Assembly (NCBI GenBank): GCA_001314705.1
Contig: LJSU01000018.1
Location: 182,308 to 246,307, forward strand
DNA from: Rhodobacteraceae bacterium HLUCCO07
GTDB taxonomy: Bacteria; Pseudomonadota; Alphaproteobacteria; Rhodobacterales; Rhodobacteraceae
Reading direction: 5' to 3'
DNA length: 64,000 nt
A model generated the notes under the pieces. That model was not told the origin of the DNA. It saw only the letters and a program-made list of their open reading frames with translations, and made no database searches. Below, piece after piece: positions 44,357 through 51,612 of this stretch (position 1 is the stretch's first letter; each line of letters begins with the position of its first letter). Made by a program: the position numbers and the translations under genes.

Positions 44357-45151
44357 ATGAGAAGATTTATACCTTTCGTTAAAGCACCGCCCCGGGTGGC
44401 CGTCCTCCGCCTTCAGGGAGCGATTGGCAGCGGCCGGCTGCCGCTCAATGACGAGGCATTTGCACCGCTCATTGAACGCGCCTTCAGCCGGGGCAAACCC
44501 GTGGCTGTCGCGCTCTTGATCAATTCACCCGGCGGCTCGCCGGTGCAAAGCGCGCGGATCGCATCGCGCATCCAGCGCATGTCCGATGAAAAGGGCATCC
44601 CCGTTCACGCCTTTATCGAGGACGTGGCGGCCTCGGGCGGCTATTGGCTGGCCTGTGCTGCGCGCGACATCTGGGCCGATGCGGCCTCGGTCGTGGGCTC
44701 GATCGGGGTGATTTCCGGCACGTTCGGCGCGCATGAATTCATCGCCCGCCACGGGATCGAACGCCGGGTCTATACCGCCGGTAAGTCGAAATCACAGCTC
44801 GATCCGTTCCGCCCCGAAAACCCCGAGGATATCGCCCGGCTCAAGGTCATCCTCGACGACATGCACCAGATCTTCATCGACCATGTGAAAGCCTCGCGCG
44901 GCGACCGCCTGGCCGATGATCCTCGGCTTTTCACCGGGGAGTTCTGGCTGGCTGGAACCGCGCGGGACCTGGGCCTGATCGACGGCACGGCCCATCTCGA
45001 ACCCAAGCTGAAAGAGCTTTACGGCGACAAGGTCAAGCTCATCCCCTATAGCCGCAAGCGCGGGTTGTTTCAGCGTTTCGGCGCGACGCTGGCCGGTGAC
45101 GCGATGGCCGAGATCGAGGAGCGGGCGCAGTTCGCCCGCTATGGCCTCTGA
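44357..45151 (+). CDS. S49 family serine peptidase (SppA-like)
   Basis: A 264-residue peptidase of the signal-peptide-peptidase family S49. Ser93 in DVAASGGYWLACAA is the nucleophile and Lys143 or Lys145 in YTAGKSKSQLDPF is the general base. It is a short form without the N-terminal membrane anchor or the duplicated domain of SppA-67K. The start ATG at 44357 gives MRRFIPFVKAPPRVAVLRLQG, the standard beginning. Three bases separate its stop from the next small gene. Confidence 0.9.
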   Translation: MRRFIPFVKAPPRVAVLRLQGAIGSGRLPLNDEAFAPLIERAFSRGKPVAVALLINSPGGSPVQSARIASRIQRMSDEKGIPVHAFIEDVAASGGYWLACAARDIWADAASVVGSIGVISGTFGAHEFIARHGIERRVYTAGKSKSQLDPFRPENPEDIARLKVILDDMHQIFIDHVKASRGDRLADDPRLFTGEFWLAGTARDLGLIDGTAHLEPKLKELYGDKVKLIPYSRKRGLFQRFGATLAGDAMAEIEERAQFARYGL

Positions 45152-45154
45152 CGC

Positions 45155-45316
45155 ATGATTGCCAAGATGGTCCTCCTCTTTTTGGTCTTCATCGCCGTGC
45201 TGGGCATGTTCGGCAAACTGCGCGTGCCGGGCAAGAAGCAGCTTGACGCGAAACGCTGCCCGAAATGCGGTCGCTTCCGCATCGGCAAGACCTGCAGCTG
45301 CGACACGAAAGGATAG
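45155..45316 (+). CDS. Small Cys-rich membrane-anchored protein
   Basis: A 53-residue protein with an N-terminal transmembrane helix (MVLLFLVFIAVLGMFG) and a cytoplasmic tail with CPKCG and CSC (AKRCPKCGRFRIGKTCSCDTKG), a four-Cys zinc-ribbon-like end. It sits between the S49 peptidase (three bases upstream) and the Ca/Na antiporter (two bases downstream), all in one direction, so translation of a genuine protein is likely. The family is small and uncharacterised to me. Confidence 0.75.
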   Translation: MIAKMVLLFLVFIAVLGMFGKLRVPGKKQLDAKRCPKCGRFRIGKTCSCDTKG

Positions 45317-45318
45317 GC

Positions 45319-46275
45319 ATGGACTGGGTGTTCGCCACGCTGGGCCTCATCATCCTGCTCTTGGCGGGTGACAGCCTCGTGCGCGGGGCGGTCAACCTGG
45401 CGCTGCGCATCGGCGTTCCGGCGCTGATCGTTTCGCTGACCATCGTCGCCTTCGGCACATCCGCGCCCGAGCTTCTTATCTCGGTGCAGGCGACCATGGC
45501 CAACATGCCGGGCATCGCGCTGGGCAACGTGGTCGGATCGAACACCGCCAATATCCTGATGGTGCTGGGGATTCCGGCGCTGATCGCGGTGATGCACACG
45601 TCGGAATGCGACAGCCGCAAGACCTATCTGATGATGATCGCCGCCTCGATCCTGTTCATCGGGCTGGCGTTTCGCGGGGTCTTCGACTGGATCGCGGCGC
45701 TCGTGCTCCTGGCCGCGCTGGCGCTGATGCTGGGCGATTTCTTCCTGCATGCCCGCCGCCACCGCCGTAACGCCGCCGCCGCCGCAGCCCTCGTGGACGA
45801 GGAGGACCTCGAAGGCGCCGACCCCGACATGCCCTGGTGGAAGATCCTCGTCTTCCTGGCGCTGGGGCTTGTCGGTCTGCCGCTGGGGGCCGATCTGCTG
45901 ATCGACGGGTCGAGCGGGATCGCCCGCCAGTATGGCATCCCGGAGTCGGTGATCGGCCTGACCCTTGTTGCCCTGGGCACATCGCTGCCGGAACTGGCCA
46001 CCACCGTGATGGCGGTGATCCGCCGCCAGGCCGACGTGGCGCTGGGCAACGTGATCGGCTCGAACATGTTCAACCTCCTGGCCATCATCGGGGTTGCCGC
46101 CCTGATCGGCCCGATCCCGGTCGATCCGCAATTCCTGCGCTTCGATCTCTGGGTGATGCTGGGCGCGTCGCTGCTGATCATTCCCTTCGTGTTTCTGGGC
46201 CGCGACATCACGCGCATCTGGGGCATTGGCCTCACCGCGCTTTACGCCGCCTATATCGCGCTGGTGCTGACATGA
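45319..46275 (+). CDS. Calcium/sodium antiporter (CaCA family, YrbG-like)
   Basis: A 318-residue inner-membrane cation antiporter. The two alpha-repeat signatures are present: FGTSAPELLISVQATMANMPGIALGNVVGSNTANI and LGTSLPELATTVMAVIRRQADVALGNVIGSNMFNL, inverted copies of the ion-binding helices. It exchanges Ca2+ (or another divalent ion) for Na+ or K+. AAAGG precedes the ATG. The stop overlaps the SDR start. Confidence 0.93.
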   Translation: MDWVFATLGLIILLLAGDSLVRGAVNLALRIGVPALIVSLTIVAFGTSAPELLISVQATMANMPGIALGNVVGSNTANILMVLGIPALIAVMHTSECDSRKTYLMMIAASILFIGLAFRGVFDWIAALVLLAALALMLGDFFLHARRHRRNAAAAAALVDEEDLEGADPDMPWWKILVFLALGLVGLPLGADLLIDGSSGIARQYGIPESVIGLTLVALGTSLPELATTVMAVIRRQADVALGNVIGSNMFNLLAIIGVAALIGPIPVDPQFLRFDLWVMLGASLLIIPFVFLGRDITRIWGIGLTALYAAYIALVLT

Positions 46276-47054
46276 GCGGCGCGGCACTCGTTACCGGCGG
46301 GGCGACGCGGCTCGGTGCGTCGATGGCGCTCTATCTCGCGCATCGCGGCTTCGACGTGGCGGTGCACTACCATTCCAACGCGGAAATGGCCCGCTCGGTT
46401 GCCGACGAGATCACCGCCTGCGGCCGCAAATCCGCGCTCCTGCGGGCCGATCTGCTGCAAGAAGCCCAGACCCGGGGCCTGATCCGCGAGGCCTCGCAGG
46501 CACTGGGCCGCAAGCTCACCCTGCTGGTCAACAACGCCTCGATCTTCGAACATGACACGATCCGCACCGGTACCCGCGAAAGCTGGGACCGGCATATCGA
46601 ATCGAACCTGCGCGCACCTTTCGTCCTGACCCAGCATTTTGCCGAACAGGCCCCGCGCGCCGAGATGGACAACCGCGGCGAACCGCGCGCGCGTGCCCTC
46701 GTCGTCAACATGATCGACCAGCGCGTGCGCAAGCTCACGCCCGAATTCGCCTCCTACACCATTGCCAAGATGGGGCTCTGGGCGCTCACCCGCACCGCCG
46801 CGCAGGGGCTGGCCCCCGATATTCGCGTCAACGCGATCGGCCCTGGCCCCACGCTCATCGGGGCCCGCCAGAGCGAGCCGCATTTCGCCCGCCAGCGCGC
46901 CAGCACGGTGCTGGAACGCGGCTCCAATCCCGAGGACATAACCGCCGCCCTGGGCTATTTCCTCGACGCGCCAGCCGTTACCGGTCAGCTTCTGTGCGTC
47001 GATGGCGGGCAGCATCTGGGCTGGCAGACACCGGATGTTCTGGGCCCGGAATAG
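46272..47054 (+). CDS. Short-chain dehydrogenase, FolM/pteridine-reductase-like
   Basis: A 260-residue SDR. The cofactor motif is TGGATRLGASM, the TGxxxRxG form used by pteridine reductases and FolM with NADPH; NNASIFEHD is the structural motif, and YTIAKMGLWALTRTAA holds the catalytic Tyr-Lys. It may reduce dihydromonapterin or dihydrofolate. The closest partner genes, folE or folB, are not here. Its ATG overlaps the antiporter stop by four bases. Confidence 0.85.
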   Translation: MSGAALVTGGATRLGASMALYLAHRGFDVAVHYHSNAEMARSVADEITACGRKSALLRADLLQEAQTRGLIREASQALGRKLTLLVNNASIFEHDTIRTGTRESWDRHIESNLRAPFVLTQHFAEQAPRAEMDNRGEPRARALVVNMIDQRVRKLTPEFASYTIAKMGLWALTRTAAQGLAPDIRVNAIGPGPTLIGARQSEPHFARQRASTVLERGSNPEDITAALGYFLDAPAVTGQLLCVDGGQHLGWQTPDVLGPE

Positions 47055-47366
47055 GCCCCGGGCGCGCATGGCTGACGAAAGTTTTGCACGTCTCAAGAAT
47101 GCGTTACCAAAGCGTTACAAAAAGTTTAATGTTATCAGTATTTTGCAACGGTATCAAAAAAATATCATTGCATATCAGATACTTGCATATCCGCCTAATT
47201 TTTAGGCAATCCGACGAAGCAGGCATAAAACAAGGAGAATTCTGCGCTGGCCCGAAGATACCACCAAGTTTATCCACAGGAATCGTGGACATGTTTTCCC
47301 TTGCCGTATCCGCGATAAGATTGCAGCCACCCGGGACGCGTCCCTGAGAATCGAAGTGCAAAGGCG
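47055..47366. promoter_or_regulatory. AT-rich uvrC upstream region with direct repeats and a DnaA box
   Basis: This 312-bp gap is far more AT-rich than any other in the window. It contains two direct repeats TTGCATATC at 47168-47176 and 47183-47191 (15 bp apart), the perfect inverted repeat GCCTAA-ttt-TTAGGC at 47193-47207, and a consensus DnaA box TTATCCACA at 47270-47278. No LexA-type GTTC-N7-GTTC site is visible. Short open frames cross it but look non-coding. It must hold the uvrC promoter. Confidence 0.6.
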
Positions 47367-49244
47367 ATGAGCGACGAACAAGGGAACACTCGGCCAGAAC
47401 ACGCCACCGGTCACACCGTGATCGCGGGCTATCTCAGGACGCTCGACAGCTCTCCGGGCGTCTACCGGATGCTCGATGCGCAGAACCGTGTGCTCTATGT
47501 GGGCAAGGCGCGCAACCTCAAGGCGCGCGTGTCGAGCTATGCGCGCCCAACGGGCCATTCGGCGCGCATCGCCCGGATGATCAATGAGACCACCTCGATG
47601 ATGTTCCTGACCACGCGCACCGAGACCGAGGCGCTGCTGCTCGAACAGAACCTCATCAAGCAGCTGAAACCGCGCTACAACGTGCTCTTGCGCGACGACA
47701 AGAGCTTTCCCAATATCCTCGTCACCGATCACCCGTTCCCGATGATCAAGAAGCATCGCGGTGCGAAAAAGGAAAAGGGCCGCTATTACGGCCCCTTCGC
47801 CAGCGCCGGTGCGGTCAACCGGGCGCTGGCGCAGCTCACGCGCGTGTTTCTCTTGCGCAACTGCTCGGATGCGATGTTCGAAAGCCGCACCCGCCCCTGT
47901 CTGCAATACCAGATCAAGCGCTGCACCGCGCCCTGTGTCGGCAAGATCAGCGAGGCCGAGTATGCCCGCTCGGTGCGTGATGCGGAACGCTATCTCTCCG
48001 GGCGCTCGACCGAGATCCAGGAAAACCTCGCGGCCGAGATGCAGGCCGCCTCCGACGCGATGGAGTTCGAGCGTGCCGCCGCCCTGCGCGACCGGATCAA
48101 GGCGCTGACACAGGTGCAGACGTCGCAGGGCATCAACCCGCGCAGCACGTCCGAGGCGGACGTGATCGCACTCCATCTCGAGGGCGGACAGGCTTGTGTG
48201 CAGGTGTTCTTTGTCCGTGCGGGCCAGAACTGGGGCAACCGCGATTTCTATCCCCGCGTCGGGTCGTCCGAGATCGAGGCAGCCGAGGTGCTCGAAGCCT
48301 TCATCGGTCAATTCTATGACAACAAGGAACCGCCGAAACAGCTGCTTCTCTCCCACCCGCTCGAGAACGCCGACCTGATGGCGCAGGCTCTGTCCGACAA
48401 GGCCGGGCGCAAGGTGGCGCTGCTCGTGCCCCAAAGGGGCGAGAAGGCCGAGCTTGTCAGCAACGCCGCCCGCAATGCGCGCGAAAGCCTGGCCCGCAAG
48501 ATGGCCGAAACCGCGACCCAGGGCCGGTTGCTCAAGGGTCTGGCCGATGCCTTCGGCCTCGACGCGACGCCCAACCGGATCGAGGTCTATGACAACTCGC
48601 ATATCCAGGGCACCCACGCGGTTGGCGCGATGATCGTCGCCGGGCCCGACGGGTTGATGAAGAACCAGTATCGCAAGTTCAACATTCGTGGCGACGACCT
48701 CACCCCGGGTGACGATTTCGGCATGATGAAAGAGGTGCTGACCCGTCGTTTCAAACGCCTCATCAAGGAAGATCCCGATCGCAGCGAAGGCCACTGGCCC
48801 GACCTTCTGTTGATCGACGGCGGTGCCGGGCAGGTTTCGGCGGTCAAGGCGATCATGGACGAGATGGGAGTGGCCGACATCCCGATGGTCGGCGTCGCCA
48901 AGGGGGTCGACCGCGATGCCGGCAAGGAAGAGTTCCACCGCCCCGGGGCACGGCCCTTCGCGCTTCGGCACAATGACCCCGTGCTCTACTTCATCCAGCG
49001 CCTGCGCGACGAGGCGCACCGCTTTGCCATCGGCACGCATCGCGCGAAGCGGTCCAAGGCGGTGGGGGCGACGCCGCTCGACGATGTGCCGGGCGTCGGC
49101 GCCACCCGCAAACGCGCGCTCCTGGCCCATTTCGGCAGCGCCAAGGCGGTGAGCCGCGCGGCCCTTGCCGATCTCAAGGCGGTCGAGGGAATTTCCGACA
49201 GTCTCGCCGAGAAGATTCATGATTTCTTTCATGACGCGCGATGA
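47367..49244 (+). CDS. uvrC: Excinuclease ABC subunit C
   Basis: A 625-residue nucleotide-excision-repair nuclease. Domains in order: GIY-YIG nuclease ([28 protein letters not shown]), Cys-rich linker ([18 protein letters not shown]), UvrB-interacting UVR motif ([21 protein letters not shown]), RNase H-like endonuclease domain with [18 protein letters not shown] and [11 protein letters not shown], and tandem helix-hairpin-helix ([24 protein letters not shown]). Length and motifs are complete. The ATG is at 47367 in a GAAGTGCAAAGGCG leader. Confidence 0.96.
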   Translation: MSDEQGNTRPEHATGHTVIAGYLRTLDSSPGVYRMLDAQNRVLYVGKARNLKARVSSYARPTGHSARIARMINETTSMMFLTTRTETEALLLEQNLIKQLKPRYNVLLRDDKSFPNILVTDHPFPMIKKHRGAKKEKGRYYGPFASAGAVNRALAQLTRVFLLRNCSDAMFESRTRPCLQYQIKRCTAPCVGKISEAEYARSVRDAERYLSGRSTEIQENLAAEMQAASDAMEFERAAALRDRIKALTQVQTSQGINPRSTSEADVIALHLEGGQACVQVFFVRAGQNWGNRDFYPRVGSSEIEAAEVLEAFIGQFYDNKEPPKQLLLSHPLENADLMAQALSDKAGRKVALLVPQRGEKAELVSNAARNARESLARKMAETATQGRLLKGLADAFGLDATPNRIEVYDNSHIQGTHAVGAMIVAGPDGLMKNQYRKFNIRGDDLTPGDDFGMMKEVLTRRFKRLIKEDPDRSEGHWPDLLLIDGGAGQVSAVKAIMDEMGVADIPMVGVAKGVDRDAGKEEFHRPGARPFALRHNDPVLYFIQRLRDEAHRFAIGTHRAKRSKAVGATPLDDVPGVGATRKRALLAHFGSAKAVSRAALADLKAVEGISDSLAEKIHDFFHDAR

Positions 49245-49256
49245 TGTCCGCGCGCC

Positions 49257-49368
49257 GCGTTAACGGTTCGAAGGGTGGATACGAGCGGCACGCCCCGGCA
49301 GCCGGAGGACAGCCGGGCGGCAGCCGGATGTCACCCCCCGAATTCTTCATGCCCGGGCCGCGTTAACC
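49257..49368 (+). repeat. GTTAAC-bounded intergenic repeat, copy B
   Basis: The element runs from GCGTTAAC at 49257 to GCGTTAACC at 49360-49368, about 112 bp. CGGCAGCCGG begins at 49296, again 39 bases from the boundary, followed by a second CGGCAGCCGG and ATGTCACCCCCCGA. It matches copy A nearly base for base in the core but not in the flanks between core and boundaries. It lies between uvrC and pgsA. Confidence 0.8.
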
Positions 49369-49419
49369 ATGGCGCACGATCCCTTCCCTCGCGCCCGAAT
49401 CCCGGCTAGAAACAGCGGG

Positions 49420-50085
49420 ATGAGATGGACGATCCCAAATATCCTGACGCTTCTGCGTCTGATCGCGGCGCCGCTGGTTCCGGTTATGTTTCTTTATTTT
49501 ACAAGACCTTACGCCGATTGGGTCGCCCTCCTGCTGTTCGTGTTCGCCGCCTTGACCGACTGGCTCGACGGCTATCTCGCCCGCGCCTGGCAGCAACAGA
49601 CCAAGCTCGGCACGATGCTCGACCCGATCGCCGACAAGGCCATGGTCATCATCGCCTTGCTGGTCATCTGCGGCTACTCCACCTGGACCCCCTGGCTCGT
49701 CCTGCCAGCCACGATCATCCTGTTTCGCGAGGTGTTTGTTTCCGGCCTGCGCGAGTTTCTCGGCGATACCGCGGGCACGCTCGCTGTCACGCCAATGGCC
49801 AAGTGGAAAACCACCGTTCAAATGATTGCGATTGCAGTGCTTTTTTCGCAAGGTGTGTTCGAACACTATCTGGTCATGTCGTCCTGGGGGATGGACGACG
49901 CGATGATCGAGGCGATGATTTCCGGCGCGACACAGGATACCCAAGGGCTGCGCTGGAAATACGAGGGCATGGTCTGGGCAGGCAATCTGGGTGTCGTTCT
50001 CCTGTGGTTCGCGGCCCTCATGACGCTGGCAACGGGTTGGGATTATCTCAGGAAATCAATTCCCTATTTGCGCGAGGATCAGTGA
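49420..50085 (+). CDS. pgsA: CDP-diacylglycerol-glycerol-3-phosphate 3-phosphatidyltransferase
   Basis: A 221-residue inner-membrane enzyme committing CDP-diacylglycerol to phosphatidylglycerol. The CDP-alcohol phosphatidyltransferase signature is DWLDGYLARAWQQQTKLGTMLDPIADK, with all four catalytic/metal Asp residues, and the flanking helices are hydrophobic. The N-terminus MRWTIPNILTLLRLIAAPLVPV is standard; an earlier ATG at 49369 would lie inside the repeat boundary. Its stop TGA shares an A with the moaD start. Confidence 0.93.
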   Translation: MRWTIPNILTLLRLIAAPLVPVMFLYFTRPYADWVALLLFVFAALTDWLDGYLARAWQQQTKLGTMLDPIADKAMVIIALLVICGYSTWTPWLVLPATIILFREVFVSGLREFLGDTAGTLAVTPMAKWKTTVQMIAIAVLFSQGVFEHYLVMSSWGMDDAMIEAMISGATQDTQGLRWKYEGMVWAGNLGVVLLWFAALMTLATGWDYLRKSIPYLREDQ

Positions 50086-50330
50086 TGGAATTGCTTTATT
50101 TCGCATGGGTCCGTGAACGGATCGGCCTGCCGCGCGAAACCGTCGAGACCGAGGCCCGCACCGTGGGCGAGCTCGTCGAGGAACTCAAGGCACGCGAGGA
50201 ACGTTATGCGGCTGCCTTCGCCGACATCTCGGCCTTGCGCGTGGCGCTCGATCAGGAATTGGCCGATTTCGACGCACCGCTGGACGGTGCGCGCGAGGTG
50301 GCGTTTTTTCCCCCGATGACAGGCGGTTGA
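50085..50330 (+). CDS. moaD: Molybdopterin synthase sulfur carrier subunit
   Basis: An 81-residue ubiquitin-like protein ending in Gly-Gly (FFPPMTGG), the site where sulfur is carried as a thiocarboxylate for molybdopterin synthesis. The N-terminal strand MELLYFAWVRERIGLP is typical. It overlaps the pgsA stop by one base and precedes moaE by one base, so pgsA-moaD-moaE form one transcript. Confidence 0.93.
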   Translation: MELLYFAWVRERIGLPRETVETEARTVGELVEELKAREERYAAAFADISALRVALDQELADFDAPLDGAREVAFFPPMTGG

Positions 50331-50331
50331 G

Positions 50332-50772
50332 ATGGATATCCGGGTGCAAGACCACCCCTTTGATTTCGGTGCCGAAGCCGAGTCATTCGCCCGAGGCCAA
50401 GGGGATATGGGGGCGGTGGTCACCTTTACCGGCATCGTCCGAGATGTGCCGGACGGCCTCGTTTCGATGGAAATCGAGCATTATCCGGGCATGACCCAAA
50501 AGGCGCTCGAAACGCACGCGAACGAGGCATTAACCCGTTTTCAACTCGGGGACGTTTTGATTGTCCACAGATTCGGGGTGATGCGTCCGGGCGAAATGAT
50601 CATGATGGTCGCCACCGCAGCTCCGCATCGCGCCGATGCCTTTCAGGGGGCAGAATTCCTGATGGACTATCTCAAATCCCGCGCGCCTTTCTGGAAGAAG
50701 GAGATCACACGCAGTGGCACGGAATGGGTCGCGGCGCGCGCTGTCGATGAGGATGCGCTTGGCCGTTGGTGA
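50332..50772 (+). CDS. moaE: Molybdopterin synthase catalytic subunit
   Basis: A 146-residue enzyme that forms the large subunit of molybdopterin synthase with MoaD. Conserved segments: GAVVTFTGIVRD, MEIEHYPGMTQKAL, VLIVHRFGVMRPGEMIMMVA and the catalytic Lys region LKSRAPFWKKEIT. It converts precursor Z (cPMP) to molybdopterin. Its start is one base after the moaD stop. Confidence 0.95.
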   Translation: MDIRVQDHPFDFGAEAESFARGQGDMGAVVTFTGIVRDVPDGLVSMEIEHYPGMTQKALETHANEALTRFQLGDVLIVHRFGVMRPGEMIMMVATAAPHRADAFQGAEFLMDYLKSRAPFWKKEITRSGTEWVAARAVDEDALGRW

Positions 50773-50841
50773 CGCGAAGACAGGATTGCGCGCCGCCGCC
50801 CGATCGGAAAGGACATGTGCATCATAGGGGCGGTTCATGGC

Positions 50842-51135
50842 ATGTCGAACATATTGCAGAATTTCATCGAAGTCTTGGACCCAAGGGTCCGCGGTGTCCT
50901 CAGAGGGACGGCCAAACTGATCCTCGAAGGCGAGGGAACGGTCATGATGGACGCTGACGGCGCTCGGCTTGGCGATGGCGAGGCCGATGTGATATTGAAG
51001 GCCAGCGAAACGGTTTTCCGAGCGATCATGGACGGATCGCAAAATCCGGTCATGGCCTATATGAACGGCAAGCTGAAGCTCGAGGGCAGTCCACAACGCG
51101 CGCTCAAGGTCAGTGCAATCCTGACGGGAAAATGA
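50842..51135 (+). CDS. SCP2 sterol-binding domain protein
   Basis: A 97-residue protein of the SCP2 fold (MSNILQNFIEVLDPRVRGVLRGTAKLILEGEGTVMMDADG), with the hydrophobic lipid-binding core and FRAIMDGSQNPVMAYMNGKLKLEG. Such proteins bind acyl chains or sterols in bacteria. An ATG at 50815 is in frame and preceded by AAAGGA, but only two bases away; 50842 gives the usual N-terminus. It converges with the coiled-coil membrane protein. Confidence 0.85.
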   Translation: MSNILQNFIEVLDPRVRGVLRGTAKLILEGEGTVMMDADGARLGDGEADVILKASETVFRAIMDGSQNPVMAYMNGKLKLEGSPQRALKVSAILTGK

Positions 51136-51288
51136 GTTCGGGCCCGATCCTGAAAATCGGTCGAGGGCATGGGCCCACCTGGGCAAAGGCAATTGCAGCG
51201 TCCGGCTTTCCGATCGCATGGCCCGATCGCTCTGGATCGACCTGTGCGTTATCGGGTCGCTTGCACGACTTTTCGTTGCGGACAGGTA

Positions 51289-51612
51289 TTAGGCGCCCCT
51301 GGACTCAAGCTGCGCACGCAGCGCTTCGGCCTCGTGTCGTGCATCTCGAAGCCCTTCCATCGCAGCGGCAAGTTCGGCTTCTGTCTGCGCGATCTGATTG
51401 GTCAACTCGGCCTCCCGCTGTTGCAGATAGGTGATGGCCTGATCGCGCGTTTCTTCGGCTTCGTGCAATTCCTGTGACATCTTATCCAGCTCTTCGATAT
51501 CCGAGCGGGCCACCTGCGTGAATCGGTGAATGAGCCAGTTTGCGAACCATCCCATGCAAAAAGCGACAAACAGGATGATTGCCGTTGCAATGATGAATTC
51601 AGTTCGTGTCAT
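51289..51612 (-). CDS. Membrane-anchored coiled-coil protein
   Basis: A 107-residue protein with an N-terminal transmembrane helix (FIIATAIILFVAFCMGWFANWLI) and a long heptad-rich coiled coil (EELDKMSQELHEAEETRDQAITYLQQREAELTNQIAQTEAELAAAM). It has no recognised family name. Its start overlaps the OmpA/BON gene stop by 14 bases, so the two are coexpressed; it may organise that envelope protein. Confidence 0.8.
   Translation of the reverse strand: MTRTEFIIATAIILFVAFCMGWFANWLIHRFTQVARSDIEELDKMSQELHEAEETRDQAITYLQQREAELTNQIAQTEAELAAAMEGLRDARHEAEALRAQLESRGA

Noticed and set aside
47055-47366. Chromosomal replication origin
   Set aside because: Only one perfect DnaA box is present and no origin-associated genes (dnaA, parAB, hemE, gidA) are nearby.
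47280-47400. LexA site at uvrC
   Set aside because: The nearest candidate, GAAC-AAGG-GAAC near 47377, has a spacer of four rather than seven and lies inside the coding sequence.
47202-49232. Leftward frame opposite uvrC
   Set aside because: uvrC is complete with all domains; the antisense frame has no recognisable motif.
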